DNA from: Candidatus Nitrosopumilus sp.
Lineage (GTDB): Archaea; Thermoproteota; Nitrososphaeria; Nitrososphaerales; Nitrosopumilaceae
Reading direction: 5' to 3'
Assembly (NCBI GenBank): GCA_003702495.1
Contig: REGH01000007.1
Location: 1-41,046, forward strand
DNA: 41,046 nt
This document shows positions 27,716 to 36,497 of this stretch, piece after piece. Below the pieces are notes generated by a model that had not been told where the DNA came from, made no database searches, and worked only from the letters and a program-made list of their open reading frames with translations. A program made the translations under genes and the position numbers. Each line of letters opens with the position of its first letter. Position 1 is the first letter of the stretch.

Positions 27716-29137
27716 ATGGATGGACAGTTACAAGAATTAGCAGATTATGCCATAAAATATTCAGTTGATTCAGGCGTACAATATTGTGATGTTAGAGCAG
27801 AAGAACAAGAAAGAAAGTCAGCATTAATTGAAAACGGAGAAACAGAACATGTTAGATCAATTAATGACGTAGGTATAGGTATCAGACTAGTCAAAGATGG
27901 GACATGGAGTTTTTGTTCAATAACAAATCCAAAATCAAAAGAAGAAATCAAAAAAGCAGTTGAAGAATCCATTAAAAATTCTGCACATTACGCAGAAAAC
28001 AAAAAAGGGAAATTCAATCTATATCCAAATTCTGTTGTAAAGAGGAAGATAGACTATCCAATTTTAGAAAAACCAGAATTAGAAAAATTAGTTGAAATTG
28101 GAATAGAATGTAACAAAATTATTTTAGATGTACCAAAAATAATCAAATCGATCGTAAATCCATGGTATACTAACAATTCAAAATATTTTAAAAATAGTGA
28201 GGGCTCTGAAATTTTACAAAATTTTTCAGATGTAGTGATAGATATGATTGCAACATCACACGATTCAGGATTAACTCAATCAGTAAACATCACTGAAGGA
28301 GGGAGAGGAGGAATGGAACAACTTTCAAAAAATAATAAAGCACAAAATAGCGCACAAGAGATAGCTAAAAAAGCATCAGCACTATTAAGTGCAAAACCTA
28401 CAAAAGAGGAAAAAGTAACAGTAGTCATGAATCCAGATTTTGTATCATTACTTACGCACGAAATTTTAGGTCATCCATCTGAAGCGGATAGAGTTTTAGG
28501 AAAAGAGATGGCATGGGCAGGAGGAGCGTGGTGGAAAGGAAAGATTGGAGAAAAAGTCGGTTCTGAACATCTAAACGTCTTTGATGATCCTACAATTGAA
28601 GAAAGTTTGGGATGGTATTTGTTTGATGATGAGGGAGTTCAAACAAAGAAAACTACTCTAGTTGAAGAAGGTGTTTTGAAAAATCATTTGCAAAATAGGG
28701 AAACAGGGCAAATTTTCAACACTGGACCTACAGGAAATATGAGAGCAACAAACTATCGATTCATGCCATTGATTCGAATGGCGTGTACATGTATTGGGAA
28801 TGGGGATTGGAATGTAAATGAAATGATAAAGGAGATAAAAAATGGATATTTGATTTCGAATATGAAAATTCCATCAATCGATATGAAACGATACAATTGG
28901 AGTATTTCTTGCCAATATGCGCAAAAAATTGAAAATGGCGAAGTTACAGATTTGCTCAGAGATGTTATTGTAATGGGAACTGCTCCAGAATTTTTTGAGT
29001 CAATTGATGCGTGTGGAAATGACTTTACAGTTAGACCAATTACTAATTGTGGAAAGGGTGATCCAATGCAATCAATGATTATGGGTAACGGAGGTCCATC
29101 AATTAGAGGCATTGCAACTGTAAAGAGTGTGAATTAG
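27716..29137 (+). CDS. tldD: TldD/PmbA family metalloprotease (TldD type)
   Basis: 473 aa; 'HEILGHPSEADRVLG' (HExxxH), C-terminal 'GNGGPSIRGIATVKSVN'. Confidence 0.9.
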   Translation: MDGQLQELADYAIKYSVDSGVQYCDVRAEEQERKSALIENGETEHVRSINDVGIGIRLVKDGTWSFCSITNPKSKEEIKKAVEESIKNSAHYAENKKGKFNLYPNSVVKRKIDYPILEKPELEKLVEIGIECNKIILDVPKIIKSIVNPWYTNNSKYFKNSEGSEILQNFSDVVIDMIATSHDSGLTQSVNITEGGRGGMEQLSKNNKAQNSAQEIAKKASALLSAKPTKEEKVTVVMNPDFVSLLTHEILGHPSEADRVLGKEMAWAGGAWWKGKIGEKVGSEHLNVFDDPTIEESLGWYLFDDEGVQTKKTTLVEEGVLKNHLQNRETGQIFNTGPTGNMRATNYRFMPLIRMACTCIGNGDWNVNEMIKEIKNGYLISNMKIPSIDMKRYNWSISCQYAQKIENGEVTDLLRDVIVMGTAPEFFESIDACGNDFTVRPITNCGKGDPMQSMIMGNGGPSIRGIATVKSVN

Positions 29138-29728
29138 ATGAGTCAATTAGAGGCAATAAAACAAAAAGTGATAGAATGTACAAAATGTGAACTTTGTAAA
29201 ACAAGAACAAATTCAGTTCCAGGAAAAGGTAATTTTCAATCAGATGTCATATTTGTAGGAGAGGCACCGGGTAGAAATGAAGACAAGAATGGGGAGCCAT
29301 TTGTAGGCGCAGCAGGCAAAAAGCTATCGGCAGCACTCGAAGAGGCAGGTGTATCAAGAGAACAAGTATACATTACAAATGTTGTCAAATGCAGGCCTCC
29401 AAATAACAGAGTGCCAAATACAGCAGAAAGAGACACTTGTAAAGAATATCTAAAAAAAGAAATTTCAATAATTAAACCACAAATCATATGCGTGTTGGGA
29501 AATACAGCGTTTAATTCAGTTTTAGGAGGTTCTGAGATTACAAAGTTTCGAGGAAAGATAGTACGAAAAGACAACCAATTGTATTTTCTTACAATCCATC
29601 CTGCTGCAACCATATACAATCAAGAATTAATTCCAACATTAAACAAAGATATGAAAAAACTCTTTAATTTAATCAAAGAATTAAAAAATAACAAAACAGT
29701 TTCAGTAGATATTGAATACACTTCCTAG
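29138..29728 (+). CDS. Family 4 uracil-DNA glycosylase
   Basis: 196 aa; 'CTKCELCKTRTNSVPGKGNFQSDVIFVGEAPGRNEDKNGEPFVGAAGKKL', 'HPAATIYNQ'. Confidence 0.93.
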   Translation: MSQLEAIKQKVIECTKCELCKTRTNSVPGKGNFQSDVIFVGEAPGRNEDKNGEPFVGAAGKKLSAALEEAGVSREQVYITNVVKCRPPNNRVPNTAERDTCKEYLKKEISIIKPQIICVLGNTAFNSVLGGSEITKFRGKIVRKDNQLYFLTIHPAATIYNQELIPTLNKDMKKLFNLIKELKNNKTVSVDIEYTS

Positions 29729-30269
29729 AAAATTCTATTTACAAGACACAGTAACTGTTGCAAAAAATCTTTTAGGGAAAAAGATTGTTAGAAAAATAGG
29801 AAGAACTGAAATTTCAGGGATTATTACTGAAACTGAAGCTTATACACACAAAGATGATCCTGCAAGTCACGCATATAGAAAAATTACGGATAGAAACAAA
29901 GCAATGTTTGGAGAGGTGGGAATGGCATATGTCTATTTCACATATGGAATGTATTACTGCTTTAATGTTGTAGCCAGAAATTCAAAAGTTGCTGCAGGAG
30001 CAGTTTTGATTCGTGCGATAGAACCTGAAAAAGGGATAAAGATAATGCAATTAAATAGAAACAAAAAAGACTTGAAAGAACTTACAAACGGACCTGCAAA
30101 ATTAACTCAAGCCATGGAAATTACAAAAGAGCATTACGGTATAGATTTGACAAAAAATTCAAAATTATATATCACACAAGGAATTAAGATAAAAAATATT
30201 ATTTCATCTCCCAGAATAGGAATAAAACAGGCAACAGATAAGTTGTGGAATTTTAAAACAAATATCTAG
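29712..30269 (+). CDS. DNA-3-methyladenine glycosylase (AAG/MPG family)
   Basis: 185 aa, TTG start overlapping UDG end by 17 bp; 'ARDLLGK'-like 'VAKNLLGKKIV', 'ETEAYTHKDDPASHAY', 'MFGEVGMAYVYFTYGMYYCFNVV'. Confidence 0.93.
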   Translation: MNTLPRKFYLQDTVTVAKNLLGKKIVRKIGRTEISGIITETEAYTHKDDPASHAYRKITDRNKAMFGEVGMAYVYFTYGMYYCFNVVARNSKVAAGAVLIRAIEPEKGIKIMQLNRNKKDLKELTNGPAKLTQAMEITKEHYGIDLTKNSKLYITQGIKIKNIISSPRIGIKQATDKLWNFKTNI

Positions 30270-30898
30270 TCTTCATTATTTTCATCCAAAGTCCAAGGTG
30301 CAAATTTACCAAGGATTTTTTGCCAATCTAATCTCAAAAGCAAAACGACAACCGAAGTCATCATTGCTCCAAAGATAATAATTCCAATATAAACAGGGGT
30401 AGCATCATCAATGTTTTCTAAAAAAGGTTCAACTAAGGACAATCCAAGATAGTGGGAAATAAAGACAATTGCATAACTTAAAACAAATTTTCCTGTAAGT
30501 GTTGCAATAAAGAATCGTTTTGGATTATACTTTGCAAGTCCCAATGGAACATAAACTAAATCATCAGGGATAGGAGTGGCAGCAGCAAAAAATGCAGCAC
30601 CTGCACCATATCTTTTTACTAATCTCTCAAAAGGTCTCATTCTTTTTCGAGTCTCCTCTTTGATAATTTTTCGTCCACCATAACTCACATAGAATATGAT
30701 CTGTTTTGCAATAGTAGCAGAAACTGCAGATAAAATTGCCAACACATGAAGGTCAAATTGATCTCCAACGGACATTGTAGCTAATAGCAAGAAACCAGGT
30801 AAGGGAACAAAGGGTACAAGAGAACCAAAAAAATTTACAAGTGCTAAACTAAGATAGCCCACTTCGGGTGCGAATGGAAAAAGATCAACAAAATCCAC
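30266..30898 (-). CDS. DedA/VTT-domain-like membrane protein
   Basis: 210 aa multi-TM; 'FAAATPIPDDLVYVPLGLAKYNPKRFF'. Confidence 0.75.
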   Translation of the reverse strand: MDFVDLFPFAPEVGYLSLALVNFFGSLVPFVPLPGFLLLATMSVGDQFDLHVLAILSAVSATIAKQIIFYVSYGGRKIIKEETRKRMRPFERLVKRYGAGAAFFAAATPIPDDLVYVPLGLAKYNPKRFFIATLTGKFVLSYAIVFISHYLGLSLVEPFLENIDDATPVYIGIIIFGAMMTSVVVLLLRLDWQKILGKFAPWTLDENNED

Positions 30899-30988
30899 TG
30901 TTCAAACTGTTTTCACGTATTATTTAATTAAAACTAGATCAGAAAATGTAACAATCATTAAAATATCATATTTTTTCAAGACAAGTAA

Positions 30989-31363
30989 ATGGAACAGAAG
31001 GAATACAGAGAGATTTGTGATACAATCGCAACAATTAGTCCATACATCAGATTTGTAGGAGTGATAGGTGAGAGTGGAGAATTATTGGCATACAAAAGAA
31101 GACAAGATTTAGTGCCATTATTGAATGAAAAAAATACGCAATATCAGTTCTCGCATATTGCCATAAAGACAGATTTAGAAGGATTTTTTGATAAAAATCT
31201 AGGTGAAATAGAATTTGTGTGGGAAGAGCGAAAGAAGGTTCAAACCATATCATTTGCAATCAAAAAAGAAAGAGTATGGATTTCGATTGATAAAAAAGTA
31301 ATAAGATCGGAGATGCTAAGAATAATTGATTCCTGTCTACCAATTGTAAAGAAATATTCTTAG
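30989..31363 (+). CDS. Hypothetical protein
   Basis: 124 aa ORF, well-formed, no family firmly recognised. Confidence 0.7.
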   Translation: MEQKEYREICDTIATISPYIRFVGVIGESGELLAYKRRQDLVPLLNEKNTQYQFSHIAIKTDLEGFFDKNLGEIEFVWEERKKVQTISFAIKKERVWISIDKKVIRSEMLRIIDSCLPIVKKYS

Positions 31364-31366
31364 AAA

Positions 31367-31462
31367 TTGAAATGTCCATATTGTGAAATTAATTTAGACT
31401 CACTTAGTATGACAGACGGATTAAAACATGTTTTAGAACATAAAAAAGAAAATCAGGATTAA
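31367..31462 (+). CDS. Putative C2H2-like zinc finger microprotein (31 aa)
   Basis: TTG-start manual translation MKCPYCEINLDSLSMTDGLKHVLEHKKENQD*; CPYC...HxxxH, 3 bp after the upstream stop. Confidence 0.5.
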   Translation: MKCPYCEINLDSLSMTDGLKHVLEHKKENQD

Positions 31463-31493
31463 CTTTTTTGTATGGCTTTGGATATTAAATAAC

Positions 31494-31787
31494 ATGGATG
31501 AACCAGATGAAATTCAAAAATTAATTGATGAGATTAGTTTTAGAAAATCAAATTCTAAAGATTATAAAAAAATGAGTGCTGAAGAAATAGGAAAAGAATT
31601 AAGAGATGTAATGAAATTTGAACAAGAATCTTTTAAAAAAATAGAAGAGTTTGAAAAAACACAAGATAATCCTGATTTGATAAATTATGCTAAAATGATT
31701 TGTAAAAATACAACACAGAGAGAAATAACAGAAATTCAGGAAATTTATTTAGAAAAGATAGACAAAGAGTATCTCAAATCAAAATAA
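31494..31787 (+). CDS. Hypothetical protein
   Basis: 97 aa charged helical ORF. Confidence 0.65.
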   Translation: MDEPDEIQKLIDEISFRKSNSKDYKKMSAEEIGKELRDVMKFEQESFKKIEEFEKTQDNPDLINYAKMICKNTTQREITEIQEIYLEKIDKEYLKSK

Positions 31788-31788
31788 A

Positions 31789-32739
31789 TTATTTGTCTTC
31801 ATACAACCAACATCTAACATAACCAGTTTGAGTTTTAAATTTGGGTGGAATTTGTTTACACTTGTCAACAACTAGAGGGCATCTATCAATGAATCTACAT
31901 TGGGTAGGGGCATCAAGTAAACTGGGTGGAATTCCTTTGATGTATGTTGGTTTATTTCCATTTAGTGTAGGAATTGACTTTAAGAGACCTTGTGTGTATG
32001 GGTGTTTTGGATTTTTGTAAATTTCTTCTGAAGATCCAAATTCGATTATTTGTCCACCATACATTATACCAATTTTATCAGCAATCTCAGATAATACTGC
32101 CAAATCGTGTGTGATAAGCATAAAGGACATACCTGATTTCTTTAAAGATTTCAAAAGGTTAATGATTTGAGCCTGAATTAAGACGTCAAGTGCAGTAGTA
32201 GGCTCATCAGCAATGACAAACTTTGGTTTTAGCAACAAAGCCATAGCAATTACAACTCTTTGTTTCATCCCACCACTAAGTTCATGAGGATATTTTTTTA
32301 GCACATTTTGATCAAGATTGACCGAATTTATTGAATCATAAATTACCTGTTTTGAATCACCTTCAAAATCATGTTGTTTTAAAATCTCAAGAAATTGCTC
32401 ATTAATTGTAAAAACAGGATCAAGAGAATTCATTGCACCTTGAAACACCATGGAAATTTTCTTCCATCTATAATTTTCATCAAATTCAGTTTCATCAACA
32501 TCTAAAATGGATTTACCATCAAAGACAATCTTACCTTGTGTTTTTCCACCAGAAAGCATTCTAATGATGGATAGTCCCAAAGTACTTTTCCCACATGCAC
32601 TTTCTCCTGCAATTCCTATTGACTCCCCAGTATCAAGTGAAAAATCTACATCATCTACTGCATATACAGGACCTTTGGAAGAATCATATCTAGATGTTAA
32701 TCCATCAACAACTAGAAATTCCGTGATTTGCTCATCCAA
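31789..32739 (-). CDS. Oligopeptide/dipeptide-type ABC transporter ATP-binding protein (DppD/OppD-like)
   Basis: 316 aa; Walker A 'GESACGKSTLG', signature 'LSGGMKQRV', C-terminal oligopeptide-type tail 'CRFIDRCPLVVDKCKQIPP'. Confidence 0.93.
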   Translation of the reverse strand: MDEQITEFLVVDGLTSRYDSSKGPVYAVDDVDFSLDTGESIGIAGESACGKSTLGLSIIRMLSGGKTQGKIVFDGKSILDVDETEFDENYRWKKISMVFQGAMNSLDPVFTINEQFLEILKQHDFEGDSKQVIYDSINSVNLDQNVLKKYPHELSGGMKQRVVIAMALLLKPKFVIADEPTTALDVLIQAQIINLLKSLKKSGMSFMLITHDLAVLSEIADKIGIMYGGQIIEFGSSEEIYKNPKHPYTQGLLKSIPTLNGNKPTYIKGIPPSLLDAPTQCRFIDRCPLVVDKCKQIPPKFKTQTGYVRCWLYEDK

Positions 32740-32804
32740 ACTAGGATTTTTGTTTTGTACTAAGGGATATAAACAACTCTGTTAGAATGTAAAAAGCGAT
32801 TCAA

Positions 32805-33323
32805 ATGAAATTACCAATATGTGGCTTTGATGCAAAAAATGCAATATTATGTCCTCAGTGCGAAAGTAAGGTTGAATCAGGAGAATTAACAAAAGCAGAT
32901 GTTGATGCATCAATTGTTTTAGCTAAAGTTGCAAAAACAAATAATGAAATTGAAAATTTCACATTATTTTCATGTAAGGAGTTTCAAGGAAATTTTGTAC
33001 TTTCTTTAGCAAAAAACGACATTATGATTATTAGACAAAGCAGGACATTATACAGACTGTTACAAGAACAATTCAAAGGTAAAATTTGGCTTGTAGAGGC
33101 AGATGAAACAGACAATAAATTCATAGAAGATCTGTTCTTTCCTACAAAAATTCTTTCAATCAACTCAGTTTGGGCGCCAGGAGGGGTTCAAAAGACAAAA
33201 GCGGTTGTATCAGGAAAATGGACGCCTAAATTCCCAATTGATACAGAAAAAGTTGTTGAAATTGTAAAAAATGCCCGAAACCTTGACATTGAGATAGAAT
33301 TTGAGGATAAGGGTAGAAAATAA
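32805..33323 (+). CDS. Zn-binding, NusA/KH-like protein
   Basis: 172 aa; N-terminal 'CGFDAKNAILCPQCESKVESGELTKADVD'; position directly upstream of aspS with 1-bp overlap; KH-like assignment tentative. Confidence 0.6.
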   Translation: MKLPICGFDAKNAILCPQCESKVESGELTKADVDASIVLAKVAKTNNEIENFTLFSCKEFQGNFVLSLAKNDIMIIRQSRTLYRLLQEQFKGKIWLVEADETDNKFIEDLFFPTKILSINSVWAPGGVQKTKAVVSGKWTPKFPIDTEKVVEIVKNARNLDIEIEFEDKGRK

Positions 33324-34609
33324 TGGTCTTTGTAAAAACTCACGATATTTCAGAACTTACATCAGAACTTATTGGAAAAGAGGTTGTGTTAGGCGGTTGG
33401 ATTGAAGATTTAAGAAAATTAGGAAAAATGTCATTCATCACATTACGTGATGTGTCTGGAATTTCTCAAGTTATTGTGAAAGGAGAGTTAAATGACAACC
33501 TTGGAGAGATCAATCGTCAAAGTGTGGTAAGTGTAAAAGGAATTGTTCAAGAAACAAAGGCACGTGATTTTGCATTTGAAATCAAAGCTGAGGAAATTGA
33601 AGTGTTAGGAAAAGCAATTCACCCATTACCAGTTGATCCTATTGGGAGAATAGAGAGCAATATCGATACAAGACTGAATCATCGTGCATTAGATATGAGA
33701 AATCAAAAAACAGCATCTATTTTCAAATTAAGACATTATGTTTTACAATCATTAAGAAAAACATTAGCAGAGAAAAAATTCATAGAAATCACTACGCCGA
33801 AAATTATTGGTAGTGCAAGTGAAGGAGGTGCAAATCTCTTTTCATTGGAATATTTTGGAAAGAAAGCTTACTTGGCACAAAGTCCACAGCTATACAAAGA
33901 GCAAATGACCATAGGATTAGAAAGAGTATTTGAAATTTCAAACTTTTATAGAGCAGAAAACTCTCATACAGGAAGACATCTTAGTGAGTTTACCAGCATC
34001 GATATTGAAGCTGCATTTATGGATTACAATGATGTGATGGATGTTTTAGAGTCACTAGTAATGGAGGTGTACAAGTTTACTGCAGAAAATTGTAAAAAAG
34101 AACAAGAAACAATTGGACATACAATAGAGGTTCCAAAATCACCATTTGAGAGAATTACGTATAATCAGTGTGTTGAAGAACTAAAGAGTGCAGGCGAAAA
34201 GGTGGAATTTGGTGATGATTTGCTTGATTCCCACCTTAGAATTATCGGAGATAATCATCCAGGATTTTTCTTTTTGACAGACTGGCCTATGAAACTAAAA
34301 CCATTTTACATCAGAGAAAAAGATGAGGACCCAGAGTTATCACGCTCATTTGATTTGCAATTTGGATATCTAGAATTATCTTCAGGTGGTACTAGACTTC
34401 ACAATCCAGAGATGTTAAAGTCAAGACTAAAAGAACAAGATTTAGATCCTGCACAGTTTACTGACCACCTCAAAGCATTTGATTGGGGAATGCCGCCACA
34501 TTCAGGATGGGGAATGGGATTGGACAGATTGATGACCACATTAATTGGAATCGATAATGTTCGTGAAGTGGTGCTATATCCAAGAGATCCGGATAGACTT
34601 AGTCCATAG
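33323..34609 (+). CDS. aspS: Aspartyl-tRNA synthetase (archaeal type)
   Basis: 428 aa; 'VVLGGWIEDLRKLGKMSFITLRDVSG', 'SASEGGANLFSLEYFGKKAYLAQSPQLYKEQM', 'GWGMGLDRLMTTLIG'. Confidence 0.96.
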   Translation: MVFVKTHDISELTSELIGKEVVLGGWIEDLRKLGKMSFITLRDVSGISQVIVKGELNDNLGEINRQSVVSVKGIVQETKARDFAFEIKAEEIEVLGKAIHPLPVDPIGRIESNIDTRLNHRALDMRNQKTASIFKLRHYVLQSLRKTLAEKKFIEITTPKIIGSASEGGANLFSLEYFGKKAYLAQSPQLYKEQMTIGLERVFEISNFYRAENSHTGRHLSEFTSIDIEAAFMDYNDVMDVLESLVMEVYKFTAENCKKEQETIGHTIEVPKSPFERITYNQCVEELKSAGEKVEFGDDLLDSHLRIIGDNHPGFFFLTDWPMKLKPFYIREKDEDPELSRSFDLQFGYLELSSGGTRLHNPEMLKSRLKEQDLDPAQFTDHLKAFDWGMPPHSGWGMGLDRLMTTLIGIDNVREVVLYPRDPDRLSP

Positions 34610-34647
34610 TCATTCAGATTTTTATTGTGATAAAATTACACTAGTTT

Positions 34648-34893
34648 ATGATAGAACAAGAAGATGCAAAAAAAGTCGTCGAAGTCATTGGAAATAATTT
34701 GATTGGTGTTTCACATGATTCAAGTAGTTTTCAAAAATTACCAGATTCTTTTTGGGGATATTTTGCAAGAGGTCATGATAAGAAGGGAAACTTTGGAGTA
34801 ATTGTAACATATTCTGAAGATGGAAAAGATGTCGACGAGTTAATCAAAATGTATGAAGAATGGGCAGAAAAAAATAAGCCAAAATCAGAATAG
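34648..34893 (+). CDS. Hypothetical protein
   Basis: 81 aa ORF. Confidence 0.65.
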   Translation: MIEQEDAKKVVEVIGNNLIGVSHDSSSFQKLPDSFWGYFARGHDKKGNFGVIVTYSEDGKDVDELIKMYEEWAEKNKPKSE

Positions 34894-34894
34894 A

Positions 34895-35026
34895 TTATTT
34901 TGTTTCTAACAATAGTTTGCGATAGCCCTGGCATTCTTTACAGATGGGTTTCCCTTTGTATTTTGGATTACCTTCTTTAATTTTGAGTGTACCTTCAACA
35001 AGTTTACAGATACAGCATTTTGCCAT
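34895..35026 (-). CDS. Cysteine-rich microprotein, putative zinc ribbon (43 aa)
   Basis: Manual translation MAKCCICKLVEGTLKIKEGNPKYKGKPICKECQGYRKLLLETK*; CxxC...CxxC; not in ORF track. Confidence 0.7.
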   Translation of the reverse strand: MAKCCICKLVEGTLKIKEGNPKYKGKPICKECQGYRKLLLETK

Positions 35027-35098
35027 AATTATTCATCAGAAATGTGATTAATAAAAATTGGGAATTTGAAAAAGAGATAAATCTAAAGAAATGGATCT

Positions 35099-35461
35099 AT
35101 GTTAGTGTACAAATGTGATTTCTGTGGTTCAAATTTTGGAGACAGAATTTGCTATTTTTGTGAGAAGAATTGTTGCACATCATGTATGGTAGATGATAGA
35201 ACGCGTTGTAAGGAATGTTATATTCATAAAAGAAAGCTTAGTGCAAAACAACTAGTTAGAAAAAACAAACTGGTTTTTGTTTTCATAGGAATTTTATGGT
35301 TTTATGCAGTTTTTCCAGGCCCATTCATGCCTGGATTAGAAGGTGGATTCTATGTAATTTCAGTTGTTGCAGCGGTTCTAATTTTGATTCCAGTGTGCTT
35401 TGCCATGTTCTTTTGGTCTCTGAATCCACCAAAATCAGATCTTAGGAAAAGAAAAGACTAG
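35099..35461 (+). CDS. Zinc-binding N-terminal domain + two-TM membrane protein
   Basis: 120 aa; 'CDFCGSNFGDRICYFCEKNCCTSCMVDDRTRCKECYIHKR' followed by two hydrophobic helices. Confidence 0.75.
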   Translation: MLVYKCDFCGSNFGDRICYFCEKNCCTSCMVDDRTRCKECYIHKRKLSAKQLVRKNKLVFVFIGILWFYAVFPGPFMPGLEGGFYVISVVAAVLILIPVCFAMFFWSLNPPKSDLRKRKD

Positions 35462-36471
35462 AGATTATCAGTAATTTGTTTTGTAAATTCAGAGGTAGTT
35501 TTATCACCACCAATGTCTTTTGTTTTTACTCCAGTTTTCACTAAATCAAATATTGTAGATTCTAATTTTTGTCCTACTTCAAAGCATTTAGAGTCATTGT
35601 GTTTTGTTCCAAGCCAATCAAGCATCATTCTAATTGAGAGTAAGAATGAGGAGGGATTTGCAATATTTTTTCCTGCAATATCAAATGCAGCACCATGAAC
35701 TGGTTCAAATAATGCAAAATTATCACCAATGTTTGCAGCAGGTGCCATTCCCAAACCACCTACCACTTGGGAGGATTCATCAGATAAGATATCTCCAAAT
35801 AGATTAGTAGTAACTACAACATCAAATTCCTGAGGTTGACGAATCAAGTTCATTGCGCATGCATCAACATACATCTCTTCAAATTTAATTTCAGGATAAT
35901 CTTTTGATACTTCAGTACAGGCTTTTGCAAATAATCCATCAGTAACTCGCATTACATTTGATTTATGAACACAGGTTACTTTTTTCTTTGAGTTTCTCTG
36001 TTTAGCAGTTTCAAATGCATATTTTGCAATTCTCTTTGAAGCATTTTCAGAAATTATTCTCAAAGCTATTGCAGAATCACCTAAACTGAATTCCTTTCCA
36101 GTGTAAAGATCCTCAGTGTTTTCTCTAACAATTACCATATCAATATCATCACGTAATGCAGGCATGTGAGGATAAGATTTTGCGGGTCGGATATTGGCAT
36201 AAAGATCAAGCATTCTTCTTAATACAACAATCACATCTGCAGCACTTTCTCCAACAGGGGCTTTCATACAGGCATCAGATTGTTTTATTGCGTCAACTGT
36301 TTCATCAGGTAGTGCTTTTCCTGTTTGTTCTAATGCTTTATCCCCTGCAGATAATTTTGTAATTTCAAATTTTAAATCAAGTTTATCATTGATTGTAGTC
36401 AATACAGAAATTGCAGATTCTGATAATTCAGGTCCAATTCCATCACCAGTAATTAATGATATTTTATACAT
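35458..36471 (-). CDS. leuB: Isopropylmalate/isocitrate dehydrogenase family protein (likely 3-isopropylmalate dehydrogenase)
   Basis: 337 aa; 'ITGDGIGPEL', 'VIVRENTEDLYTGKE', 'NLFGDILSDESSQVVGGLGMAPAANIGD'; last gene of an ilv-leu operon. Confidence 0.88.
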   Translation of the reverse strand: MYKISLITGDGIGPELSESAISVLTTINDKLDLKFEITKLSAGDKALEQTGKALPDETVDAIKQSDACMKAPVGESAADVIVVLRRMLDLYANIRPAKSYPHMPALRDDIDMVIVRENTEDLYTGKEFSLGDSAIALRIISENASKRIAKYAFETAKQRNSKKKVTCVHKSNVMRVTDGLFAKACTEVSKDYPEIKFEEMYVDACAMNLIRQPQEFDVVVTTNLFGDILSDESSQVVGGLGMAPAANIGDNFALFEPVHGAAFDIAGKNIANPSSFLLSIRMMLDWLGTKHNDSKCFEVGQKLESTIFDLVKTGVKTKDIGGDKTTSEFTKQITDNL

Positions 36472-36497
36472 GTAATCACTTTATCAGAGTTTTGAGA

